IMG/VR virus record: IMGVR_UViG_3300033145_000849
Location: 1-64,000 of that record
DNA: 64,000 nucleotides
From: a virus
Strand: one strand, 5' to 3'
Part shown: positions 6,823 to 15,852 of the stretch, piece by piece
Position numbering within the stretch: the stretch's first letter is position 1
Layout: each line of letters begins with the position of its first letter
Notes under the pieces: model-generated
Seen by the model: only the letters and a program-made list of their open reading frames with translations
Told to the model about the DNA's origin: nothing
Database searches by the model: none
Made by a program: the position numbers and the translations under genes

Positions 6823-7420
6823 AAGGTCCCCTTTTGTATCTTGCTGGATTGCCTGCATAGAGAGATTTTTTTGTAAGAAGATCTTCATTGACTGAAGAAC
6901 CGCCAGCGATAATAATATCACTACCTATAGAAACATCAGGAATGACAGAGGTTCCTACTCCAACTAATGTTCCAGCTCCTACAGATACATTTCCGCAGAG
7001 ATGTACCCCGGGAGCAATATGCACAAAACTACCGATATTACAATCATGGTCCACTGTAGCTCCAGTATTAATAATGGCTCCCTCACCTACAATTGCTCTA
7101 GTATGTACTACTGCCATAGGACCAACAAAGGATCCTGAAGAAACACAAGAACGATGAGCAACATAAGCTTGTGGGGAAATAATAGCTGGGAAATGATATC
7201 CTTTTTGCTTTAGCTTAGCAGTTATCTTTTCCCTAGTTTTATTGTCTCCAACGCCTACGAAAGCAAGGTATTCTTTGGGAGGAAAAAGGTCTATCCAGGT
7301 ATCGTCTTTTACTCTTGGGTCATTATCGTCTATCCATTGAGAAGCAAATTTTAATCTTGTCCAAACATCCTTGACAACAGCTGCATGACCACCTGTTCCC
7401 CATATTAAAAGCTTAGGCAT
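6812..7420 (-). CDS. NeuD/PglD-like sugar O/N-acyltransferase
   Basis: 202 aa from ATG 7420 (GGAG seven bases upstream; an upstream in-frame start lies inside the previous gene). The N-terminal Rossmann-like part opens with LLIWGTGGHAAVV at 4-16, typical of PglD/NeuD. The second half is a left-handed beta helix of hexapeptide repeats with the catalytic-type VDHDC motif, ending in AGNPARY. Members acetylate amino-sugar nucleotides such as UDP-4-amino sugars (PglD) or sialic acid (NeuD). It directly follows a DegT aminotransferase, overlapping it by eight bases, as expected for making an N-acylated amino sugar. Confidence 0.88.
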   Translation of the reverse strand: MPKLLIWGTGGHAAVVKDVWTRLKFASQWIDDNDPRVKDDTWIDLFPPKEYLAFVGVGDNKTREKITAKLKQKGYHFPAIISPQAYVAHRSCVSSGSFVGPMAVVHTRAIVGEGAIINTGATVDHDCNIGSFVHIAPGVHLCGNVSVGAGTLVGVGTSVIPDVSIGSDIIIAGGSSVNEDLLTKKSLYAGNPARYKRGPYDV

Positions 7421-8438
7421 TAATAATCTCCGCAATTCTATGTATGTCATCAGTTGTTACTTGTGAATGACAAGGCAAGCAAATGCTATGTGTGTACAAA
7501 AAAGTACTATTATTAGAATCATCCAAAGGATAATAATACTGTAGAGCTTCAATTCCTTCTTCTCTAAGTGTTAAGACCTTTCTCTTTGCTTCTATCTCAT
7601 ATGGTAAATAAATAGGTAAACAAGAATAGACAGTATTCTTTATAGTGGAAAGGGTGTGAACTTCTGAACATAATTCCTTGTATAGAGCAACGTTCTTTTG
7701 TCGTGCTATAAAATATGGAATTATCTTGTCCATAAGAGAGAGCCCAATTGCACAAGTGTAATCGCTAACCTTGCCATTACATCCAGGGCCTTGTATTTTC
7801 TTGTTCTTGCCTAGTCCAAAGTTGATGTATTGCCTTATAGAGCTGTCTAGTCCCTTGTTGTAGATTACACAGCCTCCTTCGCCTATAGGGAGGTTTTTAG
7901 TTCCATGGAAGGATAAGCAGTAGGCATCTCCCAAATTAAAATGAGGACCTAGTGTACCAAATGTAGCAGCACCATCAATAACTAGCTTCTTATTGTTTTT
8001 TTTGCACCATATGGAAATATCAATTAGTTTATCTATAGGTATTGAGGAAAGAGGACATACTGCTGTGACAGTGTCCACTTCTTCCTTGTGTTTCTCTAGA
8101 GTATCTAGGGAGAATGTGCCAGTGGCTAGTTCTACGTCAGCAACAATAGTTTTTATACCTTGTAATGTTGCTGCTTGTTGAGTAGCTGCAAAGGTGTAAG
8201 AAGGAACAAGGGTGCTTTTGGTCCCTAAAGAATGAAAGGCCGTCATTAGTGCGGTTGTTCCTGATGAAACAATAGACAAGTCTTTGTCTTCTGATATAGC
8301 GAGATAGCTAATGAGTCGATCATGAAATTGCCAATATAATGGTCCGAAATTAGATACTTGAGCATCTTTGCTGTTGGAGAAGAGTTCTTTCATCTCGGCA
8401 AAGTCCGGGAGGACTACTTCACAAAACTTAACTGCCAT
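7413..8438 (-). CDS. DegT/DnrJ/EryC1-type PLP aminotransferase (first of three)
   Basis: 341 aa from ATG 8438, preceded by AAGGAA; the longer frame upstream runs into the radical SAM gene. PLP-binding features are seen: SSGTTAL at 58-64, D155 in VIDGAATFG, and the Schiff-base lysine K181 in SFHGTKNLPIGEGG. These enzymes transfer an amino group to a keto-sugar nucleotide. It is slightly shorter than typical (~370 aa) and diverges in the C-terminal half. The next gene is a NeuD/PglD-like acyltransferase, so the pair could make an N-acyl amino sugar. It starts one base after the radical SAM gene stop. Confidence 0.88.
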   Translation of the reverse strand: MAVKFCEVVLPDFAEMKELFSNSKDAQVSNFGPLYWQFHDRLISYLAISEDKDLSIVSSGTTALMTAFHSLGTKSTLVPSYTFAATQQAATLQGIKTIVADVELATGTFSLDTLEKHKEEVDTVTAVCPLSSIPIDKLIDISIWCKKNNKKLVIDGAATFGTLGPHFNLGDAYCLSFHGTKNLPIGEGGCVIYNKGLDSSIRQYINFGLGKNKKIQGPGCNGKVSDYTCAIGLSLMDKIIPYFIARQKNVALYKELCSEVHTLSTIKNTVYSCLPIYLPYEIEAKRKVLTLREEGIEALQYYYPLDDSNNSTFLYTHSICLPCHSQVTTDDIHRIAEIINA

Positions 8439-8439
8439 C

Positions 8440-9681
8440 TTATTTCCTTGTCCCCCTTTTTCGTGGATCAAATCCGGTGATAGACACGAACAATTCAAAA
8501 TTCCTCTTATACTCATTAAGGATGTCTTCCCTGGTTAATGTTGGTGTAGACACAAAGCATTTGTCTATGCTCTTGGCTTTAGTCACTGCTTCGTCCCAAT
8601 CGTAATCATATATAGTGATAAGATCTTCAAAAGCAGGATCTGTTCTAACAGGAGCATCTGGAAATGGAAAGAAAATATTGTATCCAAAGGCTTCGGGTCG
8701 GGCTTGTTCCATCCATTCTTGAGTCTTTCTGATAGTTTCTCTAGTCTCACCAGGCAATCCTACTATAAGCATAGCGTTACACTTGATACCAATCTCTCTA
8801 CACATATGAGCAAACTTGATATTTTCTTGGACATTAGTTCCCTTACGAATAAGGTCAAGGATTTTTTGACTGCCAGATTCTACCCCAATAGCTACTTCTA
8901 AACAACCAGATTCAGCCATAAGTTCTAAGTCTTCCCTATTAAGAACATTGACACGACCATAAGATCGCCACTTTATATTTAATTCTTTAACACCCTTCAA
9001 TATCTCACGAAAGCGGGGTCTATTTATAGACATAGTGTCATCTACAAACATGAAACTATCAAACCCATACTGATTCTTAAGGATTTGTAACTCCAAGATG
9101 ACATTCTCAGGAGATCTTTGTCTTAACTTGGTCCCAGCAGTAGAACAAAAGGCACATCGATACGGACAACCTCTAGAGGTCATTACATTAATACATTTAA
9201 GGTCCCTTCTAAGAGGAAAGTTGTAAGCTTGCATGTTTAGCTTAGAGAAGAAGAGAGGATGTAGCTCGTCTAAGTCCTCAATAGGCTTACCTTGAACTAC
9301 TCTGGTACTAACATTTCTATCTATAATCTCCAGAAGAACCCGCTCGCCTTCTCCAACAACCAAATAGTCCCAGTCATCCTTTAGGCATTCCTGAACACAA
9401 GACTCGGTATTAAGATGAGGTCCTCCAAGAACAACTCTAGCCTGGGGAGCTATTTTTCTAATTCGATGAAGGGCTTCTCTGGCTATAGGATACTGATTAG
9501 TCGTAGCAGAGACACCATACACAGCATAGTTATTAGGGATGTCTTCTACTCTTTTGTGAAGGATATCAGTCTGAACAGAGGGGGTTAGATAGGAAGCTAT
9601 AGACAATACTCCAGTAGGAATAAACTCATACTGAGCTAAAGCAAAATCATCTACTGGTACAAAAAGAAGAAGGTCTTTCAT
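8440..9681 (-). CDS. Radical SAM enzyme with B12-binding-like N-terminal domain
   Basis: 413 aa from ATG 9681 (GGAG close upstream; a TTG at 9699 is less likely). Residues 1-130 have the alternating strands of B12-binding-type domains, including VVLGGPH at 83-89 and VVGEGE near 108-113, but the DxHxxG cobalamin ligand motif is not visible. The radical SAM core starts at the Fe-S motif C172-x3-C176-x2-C179 (GCPYRCAFC), with FMFVDD and VAIGVESGS downstream. Enzymes of this architecture perform C-methylation and other difficult modifications. In this island the target could be a sugar carbon, but this cannot be read from sequence. It ends two bases after the start of the first DegT gene. Confidence 0.87.
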   Translation of the reverse strand: MKDLLLFVPVDDFALAQYEFIPTGVLSIASYLTPSVQTDILHKRVEDIPNNYAVYGVSATTNQYPIAREALHRIRKIAPQARVVLGGPHLNTESCVQECLKDDWDYLVVGEGERVLLEIIDRNVSTRVVQGKPIEDLDELHPLFFSKLNMQAYNFPLRRDLKCINVMTSRGCPYRCAFCSTAGTKLRQRSPENVILELQILKNQYGFDSFMFVDDTMSINRPRFREILKGVKELNIKWRSYGRVNVLNREDLELMAESGCLEVAIGVESGSQKILDLIRKGTNVQENIKFAHMCREIGIKCNAMLIVGLPGETRETIRKTQEWMEQARPEAFGYNIFFPFPDAPVRTDPAFEDLITIYDYDWDEAVTKAKSIDKCFVSTPTLTREDILNEYKRNFELFVSITGFDPRKRGTRK

Positions 9682-9682
9682 C

Positions 9683-10726
9683 TTACTCCATAAAGTCAAC
9701 TAGTTGTTGGAAATACTTACGCGAATTATAGTAGAGATGACCCTCTAATGCTGCTTGGTATTCAGACACAAGATAACCATAGAACTCCCTGTCTGTTACC
9801 AGTCTGTCTAGGTTCCCTTGAATTGCTTCATACGAAGCGTCATGTGAGAGTAGAAAATCATACCTTGTTGCTATGTCGTCAAATAGAGATCCGGACCAAG
9901 TTAAAGGAATGATTCCTCTCATGACTCCTTCAATCATACTTCCTCCAGGACTAATTACTGGAGTAAGAACCTTGGTAATATCTAGTATTTTATAGATAGC
10001 ATCCATTTTAATCAAAGGGAAAAACTGTGCATTGTTAATAGACTTTAAGAGATCTACAAGCTGAAGATTTTCAACTGCTTTAACTTTATTGTCTGTTAAT
10101 TCATGAGCCATGAGAAAGATGGAATTAAGACTATGTTTTTCTGAAACTTCTTTAATAGCCTTCAGAACATTATGACCTGCAGTAAACCAGTGTTCTTCAT
10201 TGGGAGAATGTCTATCTAGAAAAACATCCTTAGCTGAAAAGGTAAGGGTCTTGTTATCGAAAGAGCCTTCTCTAAAGCTATCAGCTAATGGAACTGGAAG
10301 ACAGAAGGTTTTATGTTGAAAGATGTTTCTATCATGAATAAAGTTCTTCTTAGATTGTACATATGGATAGGCAATAACATGATTTTTCCCAATCATTGAC
10401 TCTTTTGTTAAGTGATCTTCAAATCCATAAGATAGATGTACATACGTTTTTGCTGTAATGTCCCCTATGTCTTTTCCTTCCCACCAACAACAGTTAACAT
10501 ATACATCACAATCAATATGAGAGGTGTCTGACCAGGGTCGTAAAGTACAGTTAGGAATAGGAGCAGACTGTCCCCATAGAGCTGGATTGCAAATACAAAT
10601 AACCTCGTGGCCTTCCTTTGCTAAAAACTCAGCCCAGTTCTGAGCCCACCTACTCTCTCCCCTTTCTGGAGACTCTAGGCCTTCATAGATAGAACCTGGG
10701 ATATCAAAAACAATTCGTAATGGCAT
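9683..10726 (-). CDS. Probable GT-B glycosyltransferase
   Basis: 347 aa, soluble. The C-terminal half carries VISPGGSMIEGVMRGIIPL near 278-296, a GT4-like nucleotide-sugar binding loop (PGGxxxEGxxxGxxP). The N-terminus has GESRWAQNWAEFL near 23-35, echoing the NLR-x-EGRWE stretch of the two tandem transferases at 16828-19105. Otherwise divergent, so the donor is unknown. AGGAT precedes ATG 10726. It sits between the WbpB-like dehydrogenase and the radical SAM gene. Confidence 0.65.
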   Translation of the reverse strand: MPLRIVFDIPGSIYEGLESPERGESRWAQNWAEFLAKEGHEVICICNPALWGQSAPIPNCTLRPWSDTSHIDCDVYVNCCWWEGKDIGDITAKTYVHLSYGFEDHLTKESMIGKNHVIAYPYVQSKKNFIHDRNIFQHKTFCLPVPLADSFREGSFDNKTLTFSAKDVFLDRHSPNEEHWFTAGHNVLKAIKEVSEKHSLNSIFLMAHELTDNKVKAVENLQLVDLLKSINNAQFFPLIKMDAIYKILDITKVLTPVISPGGSMIEGVMRGIIPLTWSGSLFDDIATRYDFLLSHDASYEAIQGNLDRLVTDREFYGYLVSEYQAALEGHLYYNSRKYFQQLVDFME

Positions 10727-10743
10727 ATTAAATCCTGTTTCCT

Positions 10744-11625
10744 TTATGTATTACATAGCTTATGGACAAGCTGAATAGATGGACGAGCTTCTTCGATTCC
10801 AAACCCACGTCCTGCTAATGTCTCTTGGTAAACAAGAGTATGAAGGTCTGTAAAACCTTTACTAAACTCAAAGCGATCACCATCTATCAGTATTTCTCTA
10901 TGAGCAAACTTCTTACCTGGCTCTATTTTAAAGGGCAGGTCAGTATTTTGAGTTGATAAAAACCAGCGTATTCTTGCTCGTTCTAATTGAATAATACCTG
11001 ACATACGATTAGAGCTATTGAGATGAACCTCGTGACTAACCAAATCACCAAACAGCCATAGCATAAGATCGAATAGATGAATCCCAATGTTGGCACCAAT
11101 CCCTCCAGACTGTTCAGGACGACCTTTCCAGGTAGTTTCATACCAAGGTCCACGAGCAGTGATGTAAGTTAGCTCTACCTCATGGTCTGTCTTTGTAGGT
11201 TCTTCAAGCAATCTTTCTCTCAGCTGAATTAGTTCTGGGCTAAGACGAAGCTGTAGTACAGAATAGACTTTACGTCCAGAACTCTGTTCTAAAGACTGTA
11301 GCATATCAAGATCACGAAGATTAATTACCAAAGGCTTCTCACACAATACGTTTGCACCAGCTTGTAGAGCCATGTAGATATGAGAAGAGTGCAGGTAGTT
11401 TGGAGAACAAATAGATACCCAGTCAACATGGTTTTCCTGTATATATCTATAGAATCTTTCTGTTTCAGGGAAGAACTTAGTGTCCAATGAATATCGATCA
11501 AGTAGCCCAACTGATGGATGAGGATCTGTTGCAGCTATTAGATTACATCCAGTTTCATTTATTGCTTGTAAGTGTCTTGGGGCGATATAGCCTGCTGCAC
11601 CAACAATAGCAAAGTTCGTAGTCAT
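10744..11625 (-). CDS. wbpB: UDP-GlcNAc-uronate 3-dehydrogenase-like (WbpB/WlbA family)
   Basis: 293 aa. Gfo/Idh/MocA fold: NAD-binding FAIVGAAGYIAPRH at 5-18 and the catalytic C95-E-K97-P motif. The stretch ARGPWYETTWKGRPEQSGGI followed by ANIGIHLFD (about 157-186, H183) is the signature of WbpB/WlbA enzymes, which oxidise the 3-position of UDP-GlcNAc uronic acid before transamination. It overlaps the WbpD-like gene by one base in the same order as in bacterial mannuronic-acid amino-sugar operons. The uronate-forming dehydrogenase WbpA is not found in the window. Somewhat shorter than typical (~315 aa). Confidence 0.88.
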   Translation of the reverse strand: MTTNFAIVGAAGYIAPRHLQAINETGCNLIAATDPHPSVGLLDRYSLDTKFFPETERFYRYIQENHVDWVSICSPNYLHSSHIYMALQAGANVLCEKPLVINLRDLDMLQSLEQSSGRKVYSVLQLRLSPELIQLRERLLEEPTKTDHEVELTYITARGPWYETTWKGRPEQSGGIGANIGIHLFDLMLWLFGDLVSHEVHLNSSNRMSGIIQLERARIRWFLSTQNTDLPFKIEPGKKFAHREILIDGDRFEFSKGFTDLHTLVYQETLAGRGFGIEEARPSIQLVHKLCNT

Positions 11626-12191
11626 TATAGCTCTCTTAATTTGTTATCAAAAACTTGATAGTATTTGTCGCAAAAAAGACATGCCCAGCGAGGGCCTTCT
11701 GTCCAGAGCTGCTTGCCACAGGAACACATCCATTTAGAAAATCTAGCAGGATTGCCAACTACTAGAGCATAGTCTGGAACATCATGGGTTACAACAGATC
11801 CTGCACCAATGAAAGAATACTGTCCAATCTCTACCCCACAGATGATAGTAGCATTAGCTCCAATAGTAGCACCTTTGCGTACAATAGTCTTTTTAAATTC
11901 TTTCTTACGACTGATTTCACTACGAGGATTGATTACATTAGTAAACACCATAGAAGGACCACAAAATACATCGTCTTCTATAGTAACTCCTTCATAAACT
12001 GAAACGTTATTCTGAATCTTTACGTTGTTACCTATGGTTACATTAGGCCCAGCCATTACATTCTGGCCTAGAGTACATCCTTCTCCAATGGTAGTATTGT
12101 GTAATATATGGCAGAAATGCCAGATAGAAGTTTTATCACCAATACTAGCAGGGTCGTCGTCAATTATTGATGTTGGATGAACATAAGCCAT
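11625..12191 (-). CDS. wbpD: WbpD/WlbB-like UDP-amino-sugar N-acetyltransferase
   Basis: 188 aa, close to the family length. Left-handed beta-helix acyltransferase with hexapeptide repeats from about 15 to 150 ([23 protein letters not shown]) and the family hallmarks SIWHFCHI near 22-29, [10 protein letters not shown] near 82-91 and [13 protein letters not shown] near 143-155. A C-terminal set of four cysteines (C-x-C then C-x2-C) could bind zinc and is common in this group. It would acetylate the 3-amino group of UDP-GlcNAc(3N)A. The gene lies just upstream of the WbpB-like gene with AGGAGA before ATG 12191. Confidence 0.9.
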   Translation of the reverse strand: MAYVHPTSIIDDDPASIGDKTSIWHFCHILHNTTIGEGCTLGQNVMAGPNVTIGNNVKIQNNVSVYEGVTIEDDVFCGPSMVFTNVINPRSEISRKKEFKKTIVRKGATIGANATIICGVEIGQYSFIGAGSVVTHDVPDYALVVGNPARFSKWMCSCGKQLWTEGPRWACLFCDKYYQVFDNKLREL

Positions 12192-12194
12192 TAA

Positions 12195-13730
12195 TTAATC
12201 TCCTATCATTTCCCTAGCTTCATTACAAGCAAAACACTTGGGGTCTGTACAAAATAAAGAACTCCAGTCTTCTTGAAGCATCTTGACTGCAGTATCAACA
12301 ATCAGTTTTACTGGCATTACAGTTAAGGTACTGTCCCCTACCTTGGTTGTAGAGATCTTGCTACTATCAAGATGAGACTCTATGTTGTTAAAGCCTAGGC
12401 TGCATCCAGCGCGACGAACCTTAACCTCAGACTCTGGGTTGATTCGTTTAACCATTTTTGATCTATCGAGATATGGTACCTCTGCAAGCTCCTGTGCTAA
12501 ATGAATCACTGAACAGGCATTATAATCTACCCCAATGAAAAGAACTTTAGCATCCATAAGGTATAGCTTATGAAAGGGAGAGTCAATTCCAAAGGCTGAT
12601 TCAGTATCATGTCCCTTTACAAACTCTTTAGCTTGAGATCCCCAGGCAGCTACAGAATGAGTAGGATGATTACTTCTCAGAACTTCTGGCCTTAGGTTAA
12701 AGGTTCCAGCAATAGCTCCAACAAGTGAAAGAGTAGTTTCTTTGTTGAAAGGAACTTTCCCGTAAGAAAAAGCAGGCATTACTATCATGCCTTGTTCGGT
12801 TATTATTTCTTTAAGTATTTCTATAGGAGTGTAAACACCAGCTTCTAGAATGCCAAAAGATCCTAAAGAAGAGTGAACAATTACACAGTCTCCCTTCTTA
12901 ATACCTATCTTTGTTAAACCATTAGACAGTCTAGTCTTTGTTGCAAAAGGAGCTTTCCCAGAAGGAAATCTTTTAGGATGAGGAAAGAGAGGTGCTTTTC
13001 CGCCACGTGGACCGAGCTTACCATCAGCAGCAAGATATTGTACTGGATTAAATATGTCAATAACTCTTGGGATGTTATCATGTATACCTTCCCATAAAAA
13101 TGAGTTAAATAATATACGATAATTATCTGCAAAATCATCCATCTGACCTCTGAACATCAAGGAAAAATTAACCTGAGAACCACGATAAAGGAAAGACATG
13201 ATATCTTCATCTTCTTCAATCTCTTCTATAGCTTCTCTAAAACTTGGGACATCTACTATTCCATTTGATACAGCAGCATGATTAGTAGTAAACGAGGCTA
13301 GATAACCTCCATCAGGTAATTTCTTTTTATGTTCATTTACCAGTATCTCTACAAAATCATGGTGTGCTGGATAATAGTCATCTTCTATAAGAACATAGTA
13401 ATCAAAATCTTCTCCAGTTTGTTTAAAGTGAGCACAAGCCTGTACCCACAGTCCATAAGAATGAGCTCCTCCCGGTAGTGGTAGAAACTCTACCTTACAG
13501 GGAAGTTGATCTGCAAGGTCTTGTACTCCCCAGAACTTCTCTGTAGCTTCATCTCCTCTTCTATTTATAGGCAAGGCCTGACACACAGTAACTTGTGCTA
13601 ATTGTGACGTATCTGTTTTTAATAGTTCCTCAAAATGATGTCTCAAAATTCTATCAGGATCAATATTGACAGAGGCATCCCATCCACGACCAGCACATGC
13701 TGCAATGAGATAGTTTACCTTTTCAACCAT
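12195..13730 (-). CDS. Fusion: GT-A-like domain plus AAC(3)-family acetyltransferase
   Basis: 511 aa. Residues 1-240 look like a GT-A transferase, with VLIEDDYYP at 113-121 as a DxD-type metal site. Residues 270-485 form an aminoglycoside 3-N-acetyltransferase-family domain: VIVHSSLGSFG at 283-293, MPAFSYG at 318-324, HPTHSVAAWG at 355-364 with catalytic-type H358, and VDYNACSVIHLA at 401-412. The C-terminus has a C-x5-C-x2-C cluster near 494-502. In a glycan island this domain more likely acetylates an amino sugar than an antibiotic. The frame is continuous across the join. AAAGGAAC lies 11 bases before ATG 13730, which starts two bases after the DegT gene stop. Confidence 0.83.
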   Translation of the reverse strand: MVEKVNYLIAACAGRGWDASVNIDPDRILRHHFEELLKTDTSQLAQVTVCQALPINRRGDEATEKFWGVQDLADQLPCKVEFLPLPGGAHSYGLWVQACAHFKQTGEDFDYYVLIEDDYYPAHHDFVEILVNEHKKKLPDGGYLASFTTNHAAVSNGIVDVPSFREAIEEIEEDEDIMSFLYRGSQVNFSLMFRGQMDDFADNYRILFNSFLWEGIHDNIPRVIDIFNPVQYLAADGKLGPRGGKAPLFPHPKRFPSGKAPFATKTRLSNGLTKIGIKKGDCVIVHSSLGSFGILEAGVYTPIEILKEIITEQGMIVMPAFSYGKVPFNKETTLSLVGAIAGTFNLRPEVLRSNHPTHSVAAWGSQAKEFVKGHDTESAFGIDSPFHKLYLMDAKVLFIGVDYNACSVIHLAQELAEVPYLDRSKMVKRINPESEVKVRRAGCSLGFNNIESHLDSSKISTTKVGDSTLTVMPVKLIVDTAVKMLQEDWSSLFCTDPKCFACNEAREMIGD

Positions 13731-13731
13731 G

Positions 13732-14928
13732 TTAGATAAGTTCCTTTATATTCTTAGCTATTTTCCTAATTCCCATAGCAATGTCATACATGTCTTTTTT
13801 ATCTCCAAGAAGAACATGGTGAATAAGCCACATTGTATCTTCACAAGCAGCTTCTACTACTGGAAGATGAATGTCTTTATAGTTAACAGGCCATTCTCTT
13901 TCCTGGAAGGCAGGGTTCTTGTATAGTGGAAACTTATAACCAGGCATAACTGGTATACCTTCAGCTACAAGCGCCTCACTAATCCTATCTTTAGGGATGT
14001 CCTTAAACAGATTCCTGTTGAGTTGCATGAGAAAGAGATGTCTTGGATGAATCTCGGTTCGTGAGTCAACAGTTGTTGGAATCATAAAGCCATCTTCATT
14101 GAGCAGTTCTGTTAGAAGATTGGCATTGTCCATTCTACGATTGTTCTGTTCAGTAAGCCTATCTAACTGAGCTAACAATACAGCAGCTGACCATTCTGTC
14201 ATCCTGTAGTTAGATGTTGTCTCAAAATGCTGATACCAAAGACCACCTTTCTTTCTACCATGCCAAATATGCTCCCAACACTTCTCTATGAAAGCGTCGT
14301 CTTTACTGATAATGATGCCACCCTCACCAGCTGTCATGTTCTTACTGTATTGAAAGCTAAAGGTAGCAGGTCCATAAGCACCAGGATCTATTCTGTCCCA
14401 TTTGGCACCATGAGCCTGAGCTGCATCTTCCACAATGGCAAGCCCATGTTTGTCTGCAATCCTACCTAGTTCTCTCATGTCTGCAAAGTGTCCAGAGAAA
14501 TGGACAGGAAGAATAGCTTTGGTCTTGGAGGTAATTACAGACTCTACACTAGCAGGGTCCATAACTAGAGTGTCCTTGTCTATGTCGGCAAAAACAGGGG
14601 TAGCGCCGATCCTAGCTGGTGCTGAAGCTGTAGCAATGAAGGTATAGGCAGGAACAATAACCTCGTCATAAGGCTCTACTCCAGAGACAGACAGGGCAAT
14701 TTCAATAGCTTGAGTACAATTGGTGCATGCTACTGCAGAAGAAGCTTTGTGGTAGGCCGCAAACTTCTCTTCAAACTCATTGATAACTCCTGTACGTTTA
14801 CCTACTCCCCATTTACTCTTGTGAAGAACATTGATGAGGTTTATTTCTTCTTGTTCTTCATAGATAGGCCATACGTGGAACGGGTCAGTACGAACAGGGG
14901 TTCCACCAAATAGTGCTAGCTTTGACAT
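13732..14928 (-). CDS. DegT/DnrJ/EryC1-type PLP aminotransferase (second of three)
   Basis: 398 aa, full length. Begins LALFGGTPVRT as in many sugar aminotransferases. PLP features: CTNCTQAI around 68-75, D168 in VEDAAQAHG, and Schiff-base lysine K196 in SFQYSKNMTAGEGG; GRKKGG and the YRMTEWSAAV segment follow as in the family. It could supply the amino group for the UDP-GlcNAc(3N)A branch because it lies just upstream of the WbpD- and WbpB-like genes, though it is not a close WbpE look-alike at the N-terminus. GGAGG precedes ATG 14928; the start overlaps the upstream SDR gene by 13 bases. Confidence 0.9.
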   Translation of the reverse strand: MSKLALFGGTPVRTDPFHVWPIYEEQEEINLINVLHKSKWGVGKRTGVINEFEEKFAAYHKASSAVACTNCTQAIEIALSVSGVEPYDEVIVPAYTFIATASAPARIGATPVFADIDKDTLVMDPASVESVITSKTKAILPVHFSGHFADMRELGRIADKHGLAIVEDAAQAHGAKWDRIDPGAYGPATFSFQYSKNMTAGEGGIIISKDDAFIEKCWEHIWHGRKKGGLWYQHFETTSNYRMTEWSAAVLLAQLDRLTEQNNRRMDNANLLTELLNEDGFMIPTTVDSRTEIHPRHLFLMQLNRNLFKDIPKDRISEALVAEGIPVMPGYKFPLYKNPAFQEREWPVNYKDIHLPVVEAACEDTMWLIHHVLLGDKKDMYDIAMGIRKIAKNIKELI

Positions 14929-15851
14929 GTTTCCTCCAGGTATCTTCCAAATCTTTTAAGACCCCGCTGAAGAGATCTTTGAGGGATGAATCCATATAGA
15001 GCTTTAACTTCTAAAGGAGAAGCATAGAAGGTTGTATACTCTGCAGCAGGGGCTTTGTCGTGATGTAGTACAAAATCTTTATTAAATGTTTTTGCTGCAA
15101 AATGTATAAGTTCATTTATAGTAAGAGGACTTCCAACACAATAATCTAGTATCTTATTGCTCTTGTCAGATTTTATCATTTTAATGATTCCCTCTATTGC
15201 GTCATCTATATACATAGCATCAATATAGTTTTTGCCATCACCTTTAATAGTAAAAGTATCCTCATGGTTTAGACCGAAAGCTTTAACAAGATTAGTATAA
15301 ATCTTTCTAGGTAGCTCCATGGGTCCATAAGCACCGAAGAACCTTAAACAAATATAGTTGTCTAGATGATTGGTATTCTTTTGGAAGTGTTCAATGTATC
15401 GTTCTGATGCAAGCTTAGATATGCTGTATGGCGTAGTAGGATTGACAGGTAGAGAAGGGTTAACCAGGCCCTTGTAGCCCTCATAGACTGACCCAGAAGA
15501 CATAAAGATAAGCTTCTTGATAAAAGTAGACTGAAGAAGATTCAGTAGTGAATTAACATTCGTTGTTAGATCTGTTACAGGCTCTTCGTATGACATTGCA
15601 ATATCAGAATTGCCCATAGCATATAGACAAACATCAAATGTCTCACCAGCCTTACAGAGAAGATCGACTACGCCTCCTATAGTAGTTAGGTCGGCTTGTA
15701 CTGGCGTAACATTCTTAAGTTCACGTGACCCTACAAAGTCTATAAAGTCAGTTGACTTGTGATAGGTAGCATAGCAGTCCCATTCAGATGGTGCCTTAAG
15801 AAGGAAATGTCTTCCTATGAAACCTGACCCGCCGACAACAAGAACCTTCAT
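14916..15851 (-). CDS. NAD-dependent sugar epimerase/dehydratase (extended SDR)
   Basis: 311 aa. Rossmann dinucleotide motif GGSGFIGRH at 7-15, catalytic serine region FMSSGSVYEG at 116-125 and YSISK with Y142/K146. The C-terminal part has the FFGAYGPME and YIDAMYIDDA segments of nucleotide-sugar SDRs. The exact reaction (4-epimerase, reductase or 4,6-dehydratase) cannot be fixed. AGGAGA precedes ATG 15851. It forms a tandem pair with the next SDR, with one base between them. Confidence 0.85.
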   Translation of the reverse strand: MKVLVVGGSGFIGRHFLLKAPSEWDCYATYHKSTDFIDFVGSRELKNVTPVQADLTTIGGVVDLLCKAGETFDVCLYAMGNSDIAMSYEEPVTDLTTNVNSLLNLLQSTFIKKLIFMSSGSVYEGYKGLVNPSLPVNPTTPYSISKLASERYIEHFQKNTNHLDNYICLRFFGAYGPMELPRKIYTNLVKAFGLNHEDTFTIKGDGKNYIDAMYIDDAIEGIIKMIKSDKSNKILDYCVGSPLTINELIHFAAKTFNKDFVLHHDKAPAAEYTTFYASPLEVKALYGFIPQRSLQRGLKRFGRYLEETCQS

Positions 15852-15852
15852 G

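Noticed and set aside
12914-13138. 74-codon minus-strand frame inside the GT/AAC(3) fusion gene
   Set aside because: Out of frame with a well-supported protein, no ribosome site, and low-complexity hydrophobic composition.
12195-13730. Antibiotic-resistance gene
   Set aside because: Only the C-terminal domain is AAC(3)-like; fusion to a transferase and sugar-gene context make amino-sugar acetylation more likely.
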